From Larix kaempferi (Eukaryota; Streptophyta; Pinopsida; Pinales; Pinaceae): a DNA stretch of 64,000 nt. Of this stretch, positions 1-10,760 are shown in pieces. The notes under the pieces were generated by a model, which did not search any database, was not told where the DNA came from, and saw only the letters and a program-made list of their open reading frames with translations. Each line of letters begins with the position of its first letter. Position 1 is the first letter of the stretch. The DNA lies in NCBI GenBank assembly GCA_027924585.1, contig BSBM01000125.1:2609001-2673000 (forward strand). Reading direction: 5' to 3'. The position numbers and the translations under genes were made by a program.

Positions 1-1980
1 ACGAAGTAAGAAGTTGAAGCACATCTATAGTTAAAACCTATACATATCCACATCTCATTAGAAACTGAGTTTTAACCGAAGTTTACGTTACAACCTTCAT
101 TGATCATTTATATCATAATTACCTATGAAATAATTGCAACATAATATTATAAGACTCCATAGAACTTGGGTACCTATACATATCGGAACTATTCTCCATA
201 CTTGAAATAATCTATACAACCGATTAAATCTTATATTTTCCTATCAATTAATATACATATTTATCCTACCCATTTCCATTCTTTTCCATAATACAATTAT
301 CAGAATCTACTTATCACAACACCGCAACATCAATTTTCTGGCCCATTTACATATACATTCAAATCTATTCAATACCATTCTTAACTATCTTCACCATAAA
401 ATAAGATAATACCGTGCATTATAGGCAATATAATACTTTATAAACCCCGTCCCCAGTCATCTAACTCCATACTCCAAACGAACTTTACACCGCAAGAGCA
501 TCTAACCAATGCTGGCCAATAGATGCCACGGTTAAAGTATCGAGCATGATCAGCCTTCATTACATACAATAAAAGTTAAGCCTGTCACGTTGATACGTGT
601 CGCTAGCTGGCTGAAAGTGTTGTAAGGCACTAGTTTCACTTAATTACAACAGGAGACAGGTTTACAATGAACGGAAAGAGTCCAACAGCCTGCTCGACAG
701 CTGCGAGATTTCCTCTCCGAACTCGCCGAGTGCCAGCACTTTAACTGTCGAGTTCAGGAGATCGAGTTTAAGCATGAGGATCAAATCATCAAGGGAGTAA
801 CACAGAGATGAACACCTGTTGAGTCTGTCTACTTCTGAAGTTATCGCTACCATCATTGATTTACACAGGTGGTAATAACTGTCCACGTTTTTTTTTTTTT
901 TTTTTTTTTTTGGAGGGAAGGAATGCGTAGTCATCAATTGGCATCTACACTTAAAGAAAACGGTGCTATGCGAGATGGGGCTACTCTCAAGCACAGTGGT
1001 CTATCAATGGTGTCTATCCAATAGGGAGGATCGTCGCTTCAGCCGACTACAAGAACCTGAATCTAGTGTTTAAATCTTTAATTGCAGACAGAAGAGTTAT
1101 GAACAATTGACAGTATTGGGAATTCAATACGAGATTACAGTTGGGTATTTAAGAATTTGGACCTGTGAATTCATCCAGAGGCTTCGTAATCAAAAGTTTG
1201 TCGCCGGGCTTCGATCGCAAAGGTTTACAAGTCTGGAAAAATGAATAGGGTTACTCCATGATACCATGAAGACCGAAATCGACATTTTTGGTCTGTGCAA
1301 TGGTTCTAAGCTGTGCCTTATGACTTTAAATGAACCAGATTCTAAGTCATTGTTAGGTGTGCTTGGAAGACGGATTCTTCGATGCGTCCAGAACTATAAA
1401 AGGAAGGTATCGACAAAGGACTGTAGGAAGTGTTTTAAACAAGAGATGTGACTGGAAGAGAGTTCGGATGAAAATGCAGAGTTTTAAAAGTAAATACAGA
1501 GCTTAAGCAGATCGTCAAGAATGCATGCCACTGTGTGAACAAGGATTTGATTAACAATATCCCACATATATCTTAAAATGTCACCTTCAGATCTAGTCAA
1601 AATCGACATGCACAACTTTGATGAAAAATCCCGGATCCTCGCTTACACAGAGTACACACAGAGTTAGAATTAATTATCTCAACGTAAAAGGATAATAAGC
1701 AAAATTGGATTCCAAAAATGGTGAGCCCGAGTAGAAGAGAATCCTGTTAGACTGTGAATCAAAGAGTGAGAGTAAGGAATCTCGGTTCAGGTAGTTTAAA
1801 TAGGGCTAAAAGTGATGAACATGGTCAAGTACAGAAATTGTAGTAGTTAAGCATCATCGAAGGTACAGTCCACCGACATTAGTATTACCCAAAATTCAAG
1901 ATTCTGACTGAGATAGACTTTGCGAAGCTAGAAACTGAGCAAGAATACTACAGTTCCATAATTCTTGACTAATAAAACTA
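1..1980. other. Gene-poor sequence, probably internal DNA of the LTR element at 2699-4411
   Basis: I see no coding region here. The longest open frames are 110 and 61 codons, resemble nothing, and one runs across a T homopolymer near 887-911. Because the LTR at 2699-4411 has its primer site on its left side, this stretch is expected to be the 5' internal part of that minus-strand element. It shows no gag motif, so the element may be non-autonomous. That assignment is inference. Confidence 0.4.
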
Positions 1981-2460
1981 TTGGCAGATTTACAAGCTAA
2001 AACGAAGTAGAATTCAGATCTATATTAGCAGATTTACAAACTAAAAATGAGGTAAATTCCAGATCTATATTAGCAAATTTACAAACTAAAAACGTAGTAA
2101 ATTCCGGATCTATACTAGCAGATTTACAAACTAAAAAGAAGAAAATTCCAGATCTGAATTAGTAGATTTACAAACTGAAACGAGGTAAATTCCCGATCTT
2201 TATTAGCAAATTTACAAACTAAAAACGTACTAAATTCCGGATCTATACTAGCAGATTTACAAACTAAAAAGAAGAAAATTCCAGATCTGAATTAGTAGAT
2301 TTACAAACTGAAACGAGGTAAATTCCGGATCTATATTAGCAAATTTACAAACTAAAAACGTAGTAAATTCCGGATCTATACTAGCAGATTTACAAACTAA
2401 AAAGAAGAAAATTCCAGATCTGAATTAGTAGATTTACAAACTGAAACGAGGTAAATTCCA
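1981..2460. repeat. Tandem repeat, 44-bp monomer organised as a 133-bp trimer
   Basis: About ten copies of a monomer of roughly 44 bp sharing the core agatttacaaact and an aaattcc-gatct segment. Three monomer types alternate in fixed order (aaacgaggt, aaacgta, aaagaag), and the gaggtaaattcc variant recurs at about 2050, 2182, 2315 and 2448, a 132-133 bp spacing. This is a higher-order repeat rather than a simple array. It lies just downstream of the primer site of the minus-strand LTR element. Confidence 0.9.
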
Positions 2461-2684
2461 GATATGTAATTATTGACCAAACAACAATTATTTACAGAAT
2501 TATAACTAAAACAATTTCATACAGAAAAAGAATATTAGAACAGTAAGAACCTGTAGTGATTGTAGCTCTGGTCAGAAGGTAAAATTATTTGACTATCGTA
2601 GCTCTAGTTCCACCATCGTTCTCGACAGTCATCAACGGACACCTCGGTTAAGAATATGAGTCCACTTCCCTCAAGGATCGACCG

Positions 2685-2696
2685 GCTCTGATACCA
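2685..2696 (-). other. Primer binding site (tRNA-iMet type) of the 2699-4411 LTR element
   Basis: On the minus strand this reads TGGTATCAGAGC, the classic plant initiator-methionine tRNA primer site, two bases beyond the LTR edge at 2699. It shows that the LTR belongs to a minus-oriented element whose internal region lies to the left. Confidence 0.85.
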
Positions 2697-2698
2697 AA

Positions 2699-4411
2699 TG
2701 TAGGGCCCCTCCTTTAGGGTCTCCTTGAACTGAACCTGAAACTTTAACAACTTCATACAAACAAATTAGCCATCATAGTTATTGGAAAAATAAAATAAAA
2801 AGCGTGAATAACTTAACAAAAATAAGCAAAACCTTAACCTGTCAACCCGATCTGGCTGGTCCATTGTCGCCTTCGTCTTCCGTAGGATCCCTCCAGCAAA
2901 GCTCGTTTAACCATAGGCGAAGCAACCGTTAGCTTTGCCACCCAACCATAGGCTCATGCTTTCAGTCGCATGGCCTCCCTCGAGCTTTGGGTCGTAGAGC
3001 TCACACAAGTATTTCAAAAATTCAGCTTGGGCTTCCCTTCCCACCAGGATTTCTAAGCCAAACCCTTAGATAGCAGCAAGTCTTTGAGGTATTCGAAAAT
3101 TACGACAATCGTCCAAATTATGGGTCCTTTACCCATTCCCTAAGCCTTCCTTATAAAGGAAAAATCTCATGCGACACATGTCGCTTCATGCATAATTAAA
3201 TATTTTTAATTAATTATTTAATTAAAACACTCACCCATCCAAGTGTCAGTTTCTTTGGGAAGTGCACCTACACCCCTAAGTTTGCTCTAGTTTGTCCCCC
3301 ATATATTTTAATCCACTCCTAGCTTTTAGTTGACTAGGTGTCTAATCTTAGGATTCTATTTTGCTCCTAAATAATGATTTCTATTATTTTAAATGCTCAA
3401 CAAAATAACTATTCATGTGCAAATGTCTAAACTATTTTTATGCATTTGCCAAGTAATAATCTAGAGTTATTCTCCTAAGTTTTTATGCAGTTTAATTTAA
3501 CAATCAAACTCACTAGGATCATGGTGCCGCGTCGTTGGGCTCCTGGTTCCTTAATTTTTTTAATCCCCTGACATGGAACCACTCCGTCGGGTCCAATCAT
3601 CCATGGTTTCCATTCCTTGGCATGGTACCACCTCGTTGGGTCCTTGCGTCCATTCTTTTCGTTCTCGATAGGGTACCACATCGTTGGGCCCTTCTGCCAC
3701 CATCTTTCCGTTTTGACTTGCGGGAACTCTTGTAGGGATTTTAGGAATCGTTACCATCCATCCTCCGTCTACATGCTATCTAGGGACTAATGGCGCTGAG
3801 GAGTGAGTCCGTTCTCACTGCGCGCCCCTCAACTCGTACGTGACCAGCTCCGTCGTGGCCCACCTCGTATGCCCTCACGCATTCCTCTTGAGCAAGCGGA
3901 TCAATGCTTATCTGCTCATGCGTGGTATTCTTATCGGAAGTCGACATCGTCGTCGCTCCCCCTATGTGTGATTTACCCGTACTCTACGACCCTTCATGTT
4001 CCTTTGTGTGTCCGTTGGTGAACCGTCTCACTTGTTTCTACACACACTTCTCACAATAATTTATTAGTTGCACTGTCCTCAATAATCATCATTTGATTTC
4101 TAAATCAAGTATCGTTAAACATTTATGATTTATTCAAACTTCTAATCAAATATACATTTCGTCGACAAATACATAATCACCGTACAGCTAGTCGTTAAGC
4201 ATTATCCATATGTACAATTTTCATATCAAAGTTAATCGTTAAATAACATGAAATCGTCCATTCACAATAACTACCCAAATGCACATATATCAATCAATCG
4301 TAATCATAAATATACTCAAAATAAAATCATAGGGTTATTTTATTAATGTTTCAAACAGTTGGGTGACTCAGCAGGTGCCCTCAATGTCTATAGTAGTCTA
4401 GGGGCACTACA
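2699..4411 (-). mobile_element. Long terminal repeat (5' LTR of a minus-strand element), 1,713 bp
   Basis: Starts TGTAGGGCCCCT and ends AGGGGCACTACA, giving TG...CA ends with inverted TGTAG/CTACA termini. The primer site is directly to the left. Open frames of 60-82 codons inside it overlap on both strands across a tandem repeat and are not convincing genes. The partner LTR would lie left of the window. The bases after 4411 (ctatg) would be the target-site duplication, untestable here. It sits inside a fragment of another LTR (4412-4459). Confidence 0.8.
3520..3720. repeat. Four-copy 50-bp tandem repeat inside the LTR
   Basis: Copies begin at 3520, 3572, 3621 and 3671. Each starts catggNaccNc-tcgttgggtcc or a close variant, followed by a pyrimidine-rich half. 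The overlapping short ORFs on both strands here are by-products of the repeat. Confidence 0.8.
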
Positions 4412-4459
4412 CTATGCATATAAAATAATTAAATATCAAAGCTCAACCAAATTTCAACA
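4412..4459 (-). mobile_element. 48-bp end of an LTR (family X) cut by the 2699-4411 insertion
   Basis: Read on the minus strand it begins TGTTGAAATTTGGTTGAGC and matches the start of the LTR-like block at 54620 for its whole length with a few substitutions. On the right, copia-1 RT coding resumes at 4460. Family X therefore inserted into the copia RT, and the 2699-4411 element then inserted into X. Confidence 0.65.
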
Positions 4460-4990
4460 ATAAACACAGTGGTCAGAATGACATCTATTATAACCTTGTC
4501 CTGTCATAAACCTATCAAATTTCAAATACCACTTCCTTGGATATTTCTTCAGGACATACAAGCTCTTCTTCAACCTGCATACCAAATTCTAATTACCTTT
4601 TTCCTCGTACCCTTGTGGCTGCTGCATATAAATCTATTCCTCGAAATCCCCATGGAGAAAGGTTGTTTTTACATATAACTGTTCACGATGCAAATTTTCT
4701 ACCGCCACTAGACTTAAAATAGTTCTAATTCAAGTCATTTTATCAACATGAGAAAATATTTCATCAAAAACTATACCTTTGTTCTGTGAAAACCCTTTTA
4801 CAACAAGTCTGGTATTGTACCGCTTCTTTCCTCCATCCTCTTCCTTCAACCTGTAAACCCATTTATTCTGCAATGCTCTTTTACCAGTAGGAAACTGAAC
4901 CAAATCCCAAGTCTGGTTTCTTAACAATGAGTCAATCTCCTCATTCATTCCTTGCTCCCACTTCTTTATAGTTTCCACCTACATTTCTTC
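4460..4990 (-). pseudogene. Copia-1 reverse transcriptase, N-terminal half
   Basis: Translation shows the canonical start of copia RT: WEQGMNEEIDSL, NQTWDLVQ, NKWVYRLKEEDGG, RLVVKGFSQ and FDEIFSHVDKM, ending in MT followed by a stop near 4730. Beyond the stop, frame-broken sequence still reads VKTTFLHGD, YMQQPQGYEEKG, LKKSLY and HSDHCVY, so RT homology reaches 4460. The catalytic YVDD box would come next and is lost. It is part of copia-1, out of frame with the integrase in places, and non-functional. Confidence 0.85.
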
Positions 4991-6061
4991 TTCATAACAT
5001 TCTCATTCACCGGAATCAGTCATCAATAAATAATACAATGAATGAGATAATCATTCAGGGGGTCTACTTAACCCGGTATATCATCTAACACTTGCATGAG
5101 TTTGAGGAACCTGTTGTTGTTCTTGATTTTTTGGCACCTTTGGAACTTCATTTTCTTCGATTTCATCAAGCACTATGTTTTCTTTTTCCTGATTCTTTCC
5201 TTGTAATTGATCTTTATACATGAAATTTTCATTGAATACCACATCTCTACTCCTAATGATTTTTCTATTTTCATAATCCCATAAGTAATAGCAAAAATCA
5301 TCAACCTCGTATCAAATAAAGGTACATTTCTTGGATTTAGCCTCAAGCTCTGTTCTATTTTCTTTATCAATATGAACAAATGATTCACAACCAAAAGTTC
5401 TTAGAAAAGAGTAGTTTACCTTTTTACTTGTCCATGCCTCCTTTAGAATACCACCATCCAAAGCACTTGAAGGCCCTTTGTTTATTAAGTAAATAGAAGT
5501 ATCTACAACATTTGCCCAAAACTGTAAGGGAAACCCTACATGCAATCTCATACACCTTGCATGCTCCATGATTGTTATGTTCATCCTTTCTGACACACCA
5601 TTTTCTTGTGGTGTTCATGGGACTATCTTCTCTCTACAAATCCCATGGTATGAAGATTAACTATCAAACTCATTGTCGCAGTATTCACCTCCATTATCAG
5701 ATCCGAGACACTTCAACCTTTTTCCTATCTCATTCTCAACAAAATCTTTCCATTTCTTAAAAGTAGAAAAAACATCAGATTTATGTCTAATGCAATAAAC
5801 CCAAGTTCTTCTACATTCATCATCAATAAAAGTAACATAATAACAAGAGCCACCAAGATATTGTACCTGAGCCGGTCCCCATACATCTATATGTATAAGC
5901 TCTAACTTTTCACTCTTCTTCTGTTTCCCAACCCTGAGAAATATGACTCTCTTCTTTTTTCCATAAACATAGTTCTCACATAATTCCAAACTTACCTGCT
6001 TCATATCCAGAAGCAACTTCCTTTAGTGGATAATATGCATCCCATTCTCACTCATGTGGCC
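4991..6061 (-). pseudogene. Copia-1 integrase core and C-terminal part
   Basis: Frames at 5657-6016 and 5312-5596 give the rve core: HIDVWGP with the first Asp, FIDDECRRTWVY, GSDNGGEY with the second Asp, and SERMN with the Glu. NYSFLRTFGCESFVHI and the C-terminal integrase region follow. The D-D-E triad is therefore still visible, but stops and frameshifts (near 5620-5650 and below 5312) break the chain. Between about 4990 and 5310 the integrase-RT linker (RLSRPPE, ECYEEE) is recognisable with stops. The N-terminal end stops at the gypsy-1 boundary, 6061. Confidence 0.88.
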
Positions 6062-6472
6062 TGTGAGGAACCTCCAGCAATTAAATGATAAAAATTCATG
6101 ATGTATCAAACATAACAGAACACGAAAGGGATTTATTGATAGCAGGCCACTTCAAGGGGGCAACCTCCTTTGAGAAATATCAATACAAATAACTCATGGA
6201 TTCCTTCATTGGCCTCAACACTTACCTATATACTAAGTCTATGTGTCAAATACTATGGATCAATACCATGGAACATATAATACTATGGAACGATTTACAA
6301 ATTATATGTGTCCAATACTATGGATTAATGCCATGGAACATATAATACTACAGGATGACATACAAAGCATATGCGTCCAATACTATGGATCAATACCATG
6401 GAACATATAATACTATGGGATAATAAAATATAATATCAAAGTAAAGAGAAGGGTTGACACAGGTTCCTAACA
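6062..6472 (-). mobile_element. Gypsy-1 3' LTR, 411 bp
   Basis: TGTGAGGAACC...GGTTCCTAACA termini. It carries three copies of a unit of about 65 bp built on tactatggatcaataccatg. The other LTR has one more unit, which accounts for the whole 65-bp length difference (411 versus 476 bp). Confidence 0.88.
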
Positions 6473-6482
6473 TCCCCTCCCC
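6473..6482 (-). other. Gypsy-1 polypurine tract
   Basis: On the minus strand this reads GGGGAGGGGA immediately before the TGTTAGGAACC start of the 3' LTR. This is the expected plus-strand priming site and fixes the orientation of gypsy-1. Confidence 0.85.
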
Positions 6483-6529
6483 ATTAGAAAAAGCTTTGTC
6501 CTCAAAGCTTTATATGTGGAAATCATTGT

Positions 6530-7805
6530 TGAATATGAAGGAGTGGTTCCCATGTAGCATCCTCCGATTGCAGTCCATGCCACTGAATTAATATTTCTAT
6601 GATGGATCGAGAGCGAAGTTGACGAGTGTGCCTAGTGAGGCTGGCCTCTGGCTCCAAAATGATGGATCCTTCACTATCCAGTACTGGTAAAACAGTTTGT
6701 GCACTGATGTTGGTGCCAATAACTATATTTAGACAAGAGACATGAAATACTAGATGAATGCGAGAAGAAGAAGTTCCAATTTATAAGCAACAGACCCAAT
6801 CTTCTGAGGAACCTTATATGGCCTATAGAAATTTGGATCCATATTATGATTCCCTTTTAGTTTCAGGGAGGATTGCTTGTAAGGATGTAGACGAAGAAAA
6901 ACCATATCACCTACTTAAAAAGTGCACTCAAAATGATGTTGATCGACTTGTTGTTTCATTCGATTTCTTGCCATGTGAATATTGTCCTGCAAAATGCGAA
7001 GAATTAGATCTCGGGTTCGAAGAATTGTGTCAACTTCCTGAACTAGTGAACTGCTAGGGGTGTATGGAAGAAGCACTGGCGATGCCTGACCATGGACTGC
7101 TTTATATGGAGTCATTTTAGATGCAGTTTGGTAGGAGGTATTGTACCACCATTCAGCAAGAGGGAGCCACTTTTCCCACTGATGCTCTTATTCGGAGGTG
7201 AATCAACGAAGAGACGTGTCCAAACATTTGTTGATACCTTTAGTATGACCATCTGTTTGTGGGTGATACCCTGAACTCATCTTCAGTTTGGTGCCAGTGT
7301 GGTGAAATAGTTCTGTCCAAAAATGATTGGTGAAAGTTGCATCACGATCTGAGACAATGGAAGAAGGGATTCCATGTAGACGGAATATATGGTCCAGGAA
7401 AATCTGTGCGACTGACGAGGCGGTATAGGGATGGCTAAGGGCACAAAAATGACTATATTTAGAGAGGCGATCAACCACAACCAAAATCATTGTATTCTCT
7501 CCATATTTTGGGATCCCTTCAATGAAATCCATAGAAATATCTGTCCAAATCCATGTAGGGAAGGGTAAGGGTTCAAGCAATCCCAGAAGGAGTGTCGTTT
7601 CACCCTTGTTGCACTGGAAGGTATCACATTCAACCACCATCTGTTGAATTCCCCTTTTCATTCCCTTCCAAAAGAAGTTACGTCGTTCCTGCTCATACGG
7701 TTTGAGGAACCCAGAGTGCCCTACCAATGGAGAAGCATGGAGTTCATAGAAGATAGCCTCAAGGAAAATTTTAGGGGCGAAATTTAGCCCAAGGGCAAAA
7801 TTCAA
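6530..7805 (-). pseudogene. Gypsy-1 integrase with chromodomain-like tail
   Basis: The 7203-7805 frame contains the HHCC finger (ELHASPLVGHSGF, VVECDTFQCNKGE), the core with TDISMDFIEG (first Asp) and IVSDRDATFTNHFW (second Asp), and HPQTDGHTKGINKCL where the family has HPQTDGQTE. The catalytic Glu is therefore Lys. The frame at 6915-7115 continues (MTPYKAVHG, NRMKQQVDQH), then VFLRLHPYKQSSLK near 6870. A chromodomain-like stretch, RQLRSRSIIEILIQWHGL then EDATWEP, lies around 6540-6660. Frameshifts separate the blocks. The first codons (above about 7770) are foreign sequence from the insertion at 7778. Confidence 0.92.
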
Positions 7806-7989
7806 GGGGTTTTGAATTTTTATTGGGTGAATTTTGTATATGGTAGTGTTTTTTTATTATTGTTAACTTTCACACCCAAATAATTTTTAAAAAAAAAATT
7901 GATGTTTAGAGGGTTATCCCATGTGTATTTACTAGGGATAGGGCAAACAATTGGTTTTTGCAGATGAAATTTGTACTACGGCTTTCCAT

Positions 7990-8165
7990 TTGCCCCAATT
8001 TTCAGGAATGGGAATTCCTTGGAGCGATTTCACCCTCCCCATTTGGTATGAATTAGGTTTTTAGTCCCATTCACCCCGATTTCTAGGAATGGGGATTCCT
8101 TGGATCGATTTCACTCTCCCCATTCGGTATGAATTAGGTTTCCAGTCCCATTTTCCCCAATTTCA
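7990..8165. repeat. Tandem repeat of about 78 bp, two-plus copies
   Basis: Each copy contains aatggg-attccttgga, gatttca-cctccccatt and ggtatgaattaggttt, at about 8009-8060 and 8087-8140. A degraded third start follows. It lies about 220 bp inside the left edge of the 13.7-kb block and may be a subterminal repeat of it. Confidence 0.75.
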
Positions 8166-8927
8166 TGGAGCATGGATTTTTTTTGGGCTAAATCGCCCTG
8201 ATTTTCGGGAATATTAATTATTGGGTAATGATTCATCCCTATATAAAGCCTTATATAATCAAGTTAAGCATCATTAGTTTCCCCTGAACCTTAAATTAAC
8301 TCAAAGTTTCAATTCGGGTGCCAACAATTTTCATGAGTTCATCTGCAACCCATTTTTGCATATCCTTCGATTGAAAGATGAACAAGCATGTTTTTGGCTT
8401 TAAAAATGGCCACAAATTTAAATATTCTCCCTCAAATTTTCTCTTTTTTTCCATTTCCTAGATATTTTTTAACCTTTTGACATTTTTGTTGCTCAATCTT
8501 AATCCTTTTCCAATTACAGGAACTGTCTATTTGAATATGAATATGGTTGAAATTCAAATATTTAACTTTAGTTTTTGATGTCAACATATCTGCATATAGC
8601 TAAAAATGGTCGCAATTTTTTATTTTTCTTCTTCGTTTTAGGTAAAAAAAATTGTTAATTTACAGATTTATGATGTACCATTATTCAATGCTAGCAAAAT
8701 TCGTTTTGTACTTATCATATCTACTTGGATCGATTGATATCTTTGAGGCTACATTGAAATGGTTAGAGTCAATAGTGTCTAGCTTATGTTGTGATTACAA
8801 TAGCAAATATAATCTTGTATTGCTCCAAATATTTCTTTGTCGAACTTTTGGCCTCACTTGTAAATTTTACCATATATTTTTTCATTAATTCTTATCCGCA
8901 TTTTCCCAGTCCTTGGATGAAGTTTCA

Positions 8928-9035
8928 CCTGAATTGTTGTGAATGAAAAATTTTTGAGCTATGAAAATTTGGACCTGAATTGTTGTGAATAAAATTTTTT
9001 TGAGCTATGAAAATTTGCACCTAAATTGCTTGTCA
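8928..9035. repeat. 46-bp tandem repeat, about 2.3 copies
   Basis: The units start cctgaattgttgtgaat at 8928 and 8974 and cctaaattg at 9020, each followed by a tttttgagctatgaaaattt segment. Confidence 0.8.
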
Positions 9036-9619
9036 TTGTTGCATTAATGGTAAAGAGCATTGATTTATAAAACTAAATTTGATTTTATTGTTGGTGCATT
9101 TATTATTTAATATTTAATGGGTTCGTGGAAAACTACATTGCTAGCATAACTTCACTTCATATTATTTGGAAGTTGGGTTACACAAACAGGGTGATATTGC
9201 AAATGTATCTTAAGTCCTTCGGTAAAGAAATTTCTTGAAAAAGTGTAACTTGAATAAATTTATTCCAATTGTAGGTTTGATGAGTATGAATCTTTTCTAG
9301 ACTCAGACTAAGGGTTATTGCAAGCATTCTATTTTCCAAAAAAGATGTGGTTTGTGAAAAATATTCCAAATTCCCTCAAAAGTTGTTACATTTACCTAGT
9401 ATTTACTGTAGATGTGTGTTCTATGCTGCAGGGATCTGATTTTTCATTACAGAGGATTGACGCCTAAGTTCAATATCTTAAGTTGTAAGAGTCTAATTTT
9501 GCACAGGGAATTTTGCTTTGGTGTTGAGCTGTGTCTTTTGTATTGAATTTATCTCTTATATCTGTCCTCAACACTTTTATTGAGAAACAATATTTTTTTT
9601 AAACCATTCTATTTAATTA

Positions 9620-10760
9620 TTTTCATTTCTTAAGATTTTATGACTTGTCCTTCAAGTAATAAGGCCACACATACGTATTTCGATCATCAACAAATGACAA
9701 AATATACTTAGCTCCACTTGGGGAAGCTAAACTCATAGGTCCATGCAAATCTCCATGAACTAATTCAAATGGTATTCTAACTCTCCAATAGATACTTGGC
9801 ATAAATTCATCCTATGGATTTGCAGGCGTGCAATTATAACAAATTAATTCAACCTTATTTAACTGAGGCATTCTATCCACCATGTTAGGAAGTTTTTGTA
9901 AGCTGTCCAAGTTGAGATGTCCAAACCTCTGGTGCCAAATCTCAACTTTTGATTTTTCTGCAACCACACAAGCTACGTTGTGACCAATATTTAGTTTGTA
10001 GATACCACCATCCTAGTAACAATCACAACTTTAATTGTTTCCATCTTTAACTATACACTTTTTATCATAAAATATAATTTGATGACCATTAGCATTCAAC
10101 TTTGATACAGAAATCACGTTTGTTGACATGGTTGGTACATACAATACATCTGTAAATTAAATTTTCTTACTATTCGTGTACATCAATCGAACAGTGCCAA
10201 TACCTGTAACTTCATGTTTTGCACTGTCTTCAATTGTAATAGGTGCTTGTGAACATTATCTCAAGTTAGAAAATACCTCTTTCTTGCAAGTAATATGTTA
10301 AGATGCCCCTGAATCAATAAAGCAGAATAAAGAGATATTGATGTAAATTTCTTGTGTTCCTTTTATTTTGTTATGTAGGTTTGATCTTTAGGCTTTGAAT
10401 CCTTTGGATAAGGATAGTTATCCTGGAAATGACCATATCCTTCACAGCTAAAACAATTGTCATGACCATGACCTTTGAAGTAATATTTGCCTTTAAATTC
10501 ACTTAAAAGATGATAATTCTAATTATAATATCTTTGTTGAAGGAATTTAATGCCTCTGCCTCTTTAAATTCCTTCGAAATTCCATCTACCATGGTTACAA
10601 CCTTTGTAATTTTCCAATACCTATTATCATTTTGTTTTCTTGCATCCCTTTTACTTTTGTTGTGATCCAAGTTCATTAGTAGACCAAATAGTTTAAACAA
10701 GAAATCAACACTTTAACTTAGCAACCTTAACATTTGTAGGTGAAGTGAAGATTAGAATCT
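9620..10760 (-). pseudogene. Copia gag-protease-integrase fragment (second copia lineage)
   Basis: Read right to left, a gag linker near 10500-10700 is followed by a zinc knuckle around 10430-10470. It reads C-F-S-C-E-G-Y-G-H with Tyr in place of the final Cys. The protease motif FIDSGAS followed by a stop lies near 10310. GAG-pre-integrase (WHQRFGHLNLDSLQKLPNM) lies at 9880-9960. The integrase start, with VHGDLHGPM and FVDDRNTYVW, lies at 9640-9790, and homology ends near 9620. Several stops and frameshifts make it non-functional. It differs clearly from copia-1 and copia-2 in the motifs they share. No LTR was found, so it is a fragment inside the 13.7-kb block. Confidence 0.75.

Larger units (their letters stand above)
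7806..9620. other. Non-coding AT-rich stretch with two short tandem repeats
   Basis: No supported gene. Two tandem repeats lie inside and are listed separately. An open frame at 8652-8888 (78 codons, hydrophobic) resembles nothing I know and sits in low-complexity AT sequence. Confidence 0.5.

Noticed and set aside
662-994. 110-codon minus ORF
   Set aside because: It contains a poly-Lys run from a T homopolymer and no recognisable domain; it looks like chance.
1981-2460. CRISPR-like regularly spaced repeats
   Set aside because: The units are contiguous tandem monomers without unique spacers, in a plant genome.
3475-3757. Overlapping ORFs on both strands with repeated W-Y/H and GPNDVVP-like peptides
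   Set aside because: They are translations of the 50-bp tandem repeat inside an LTR, open in several frames at once.
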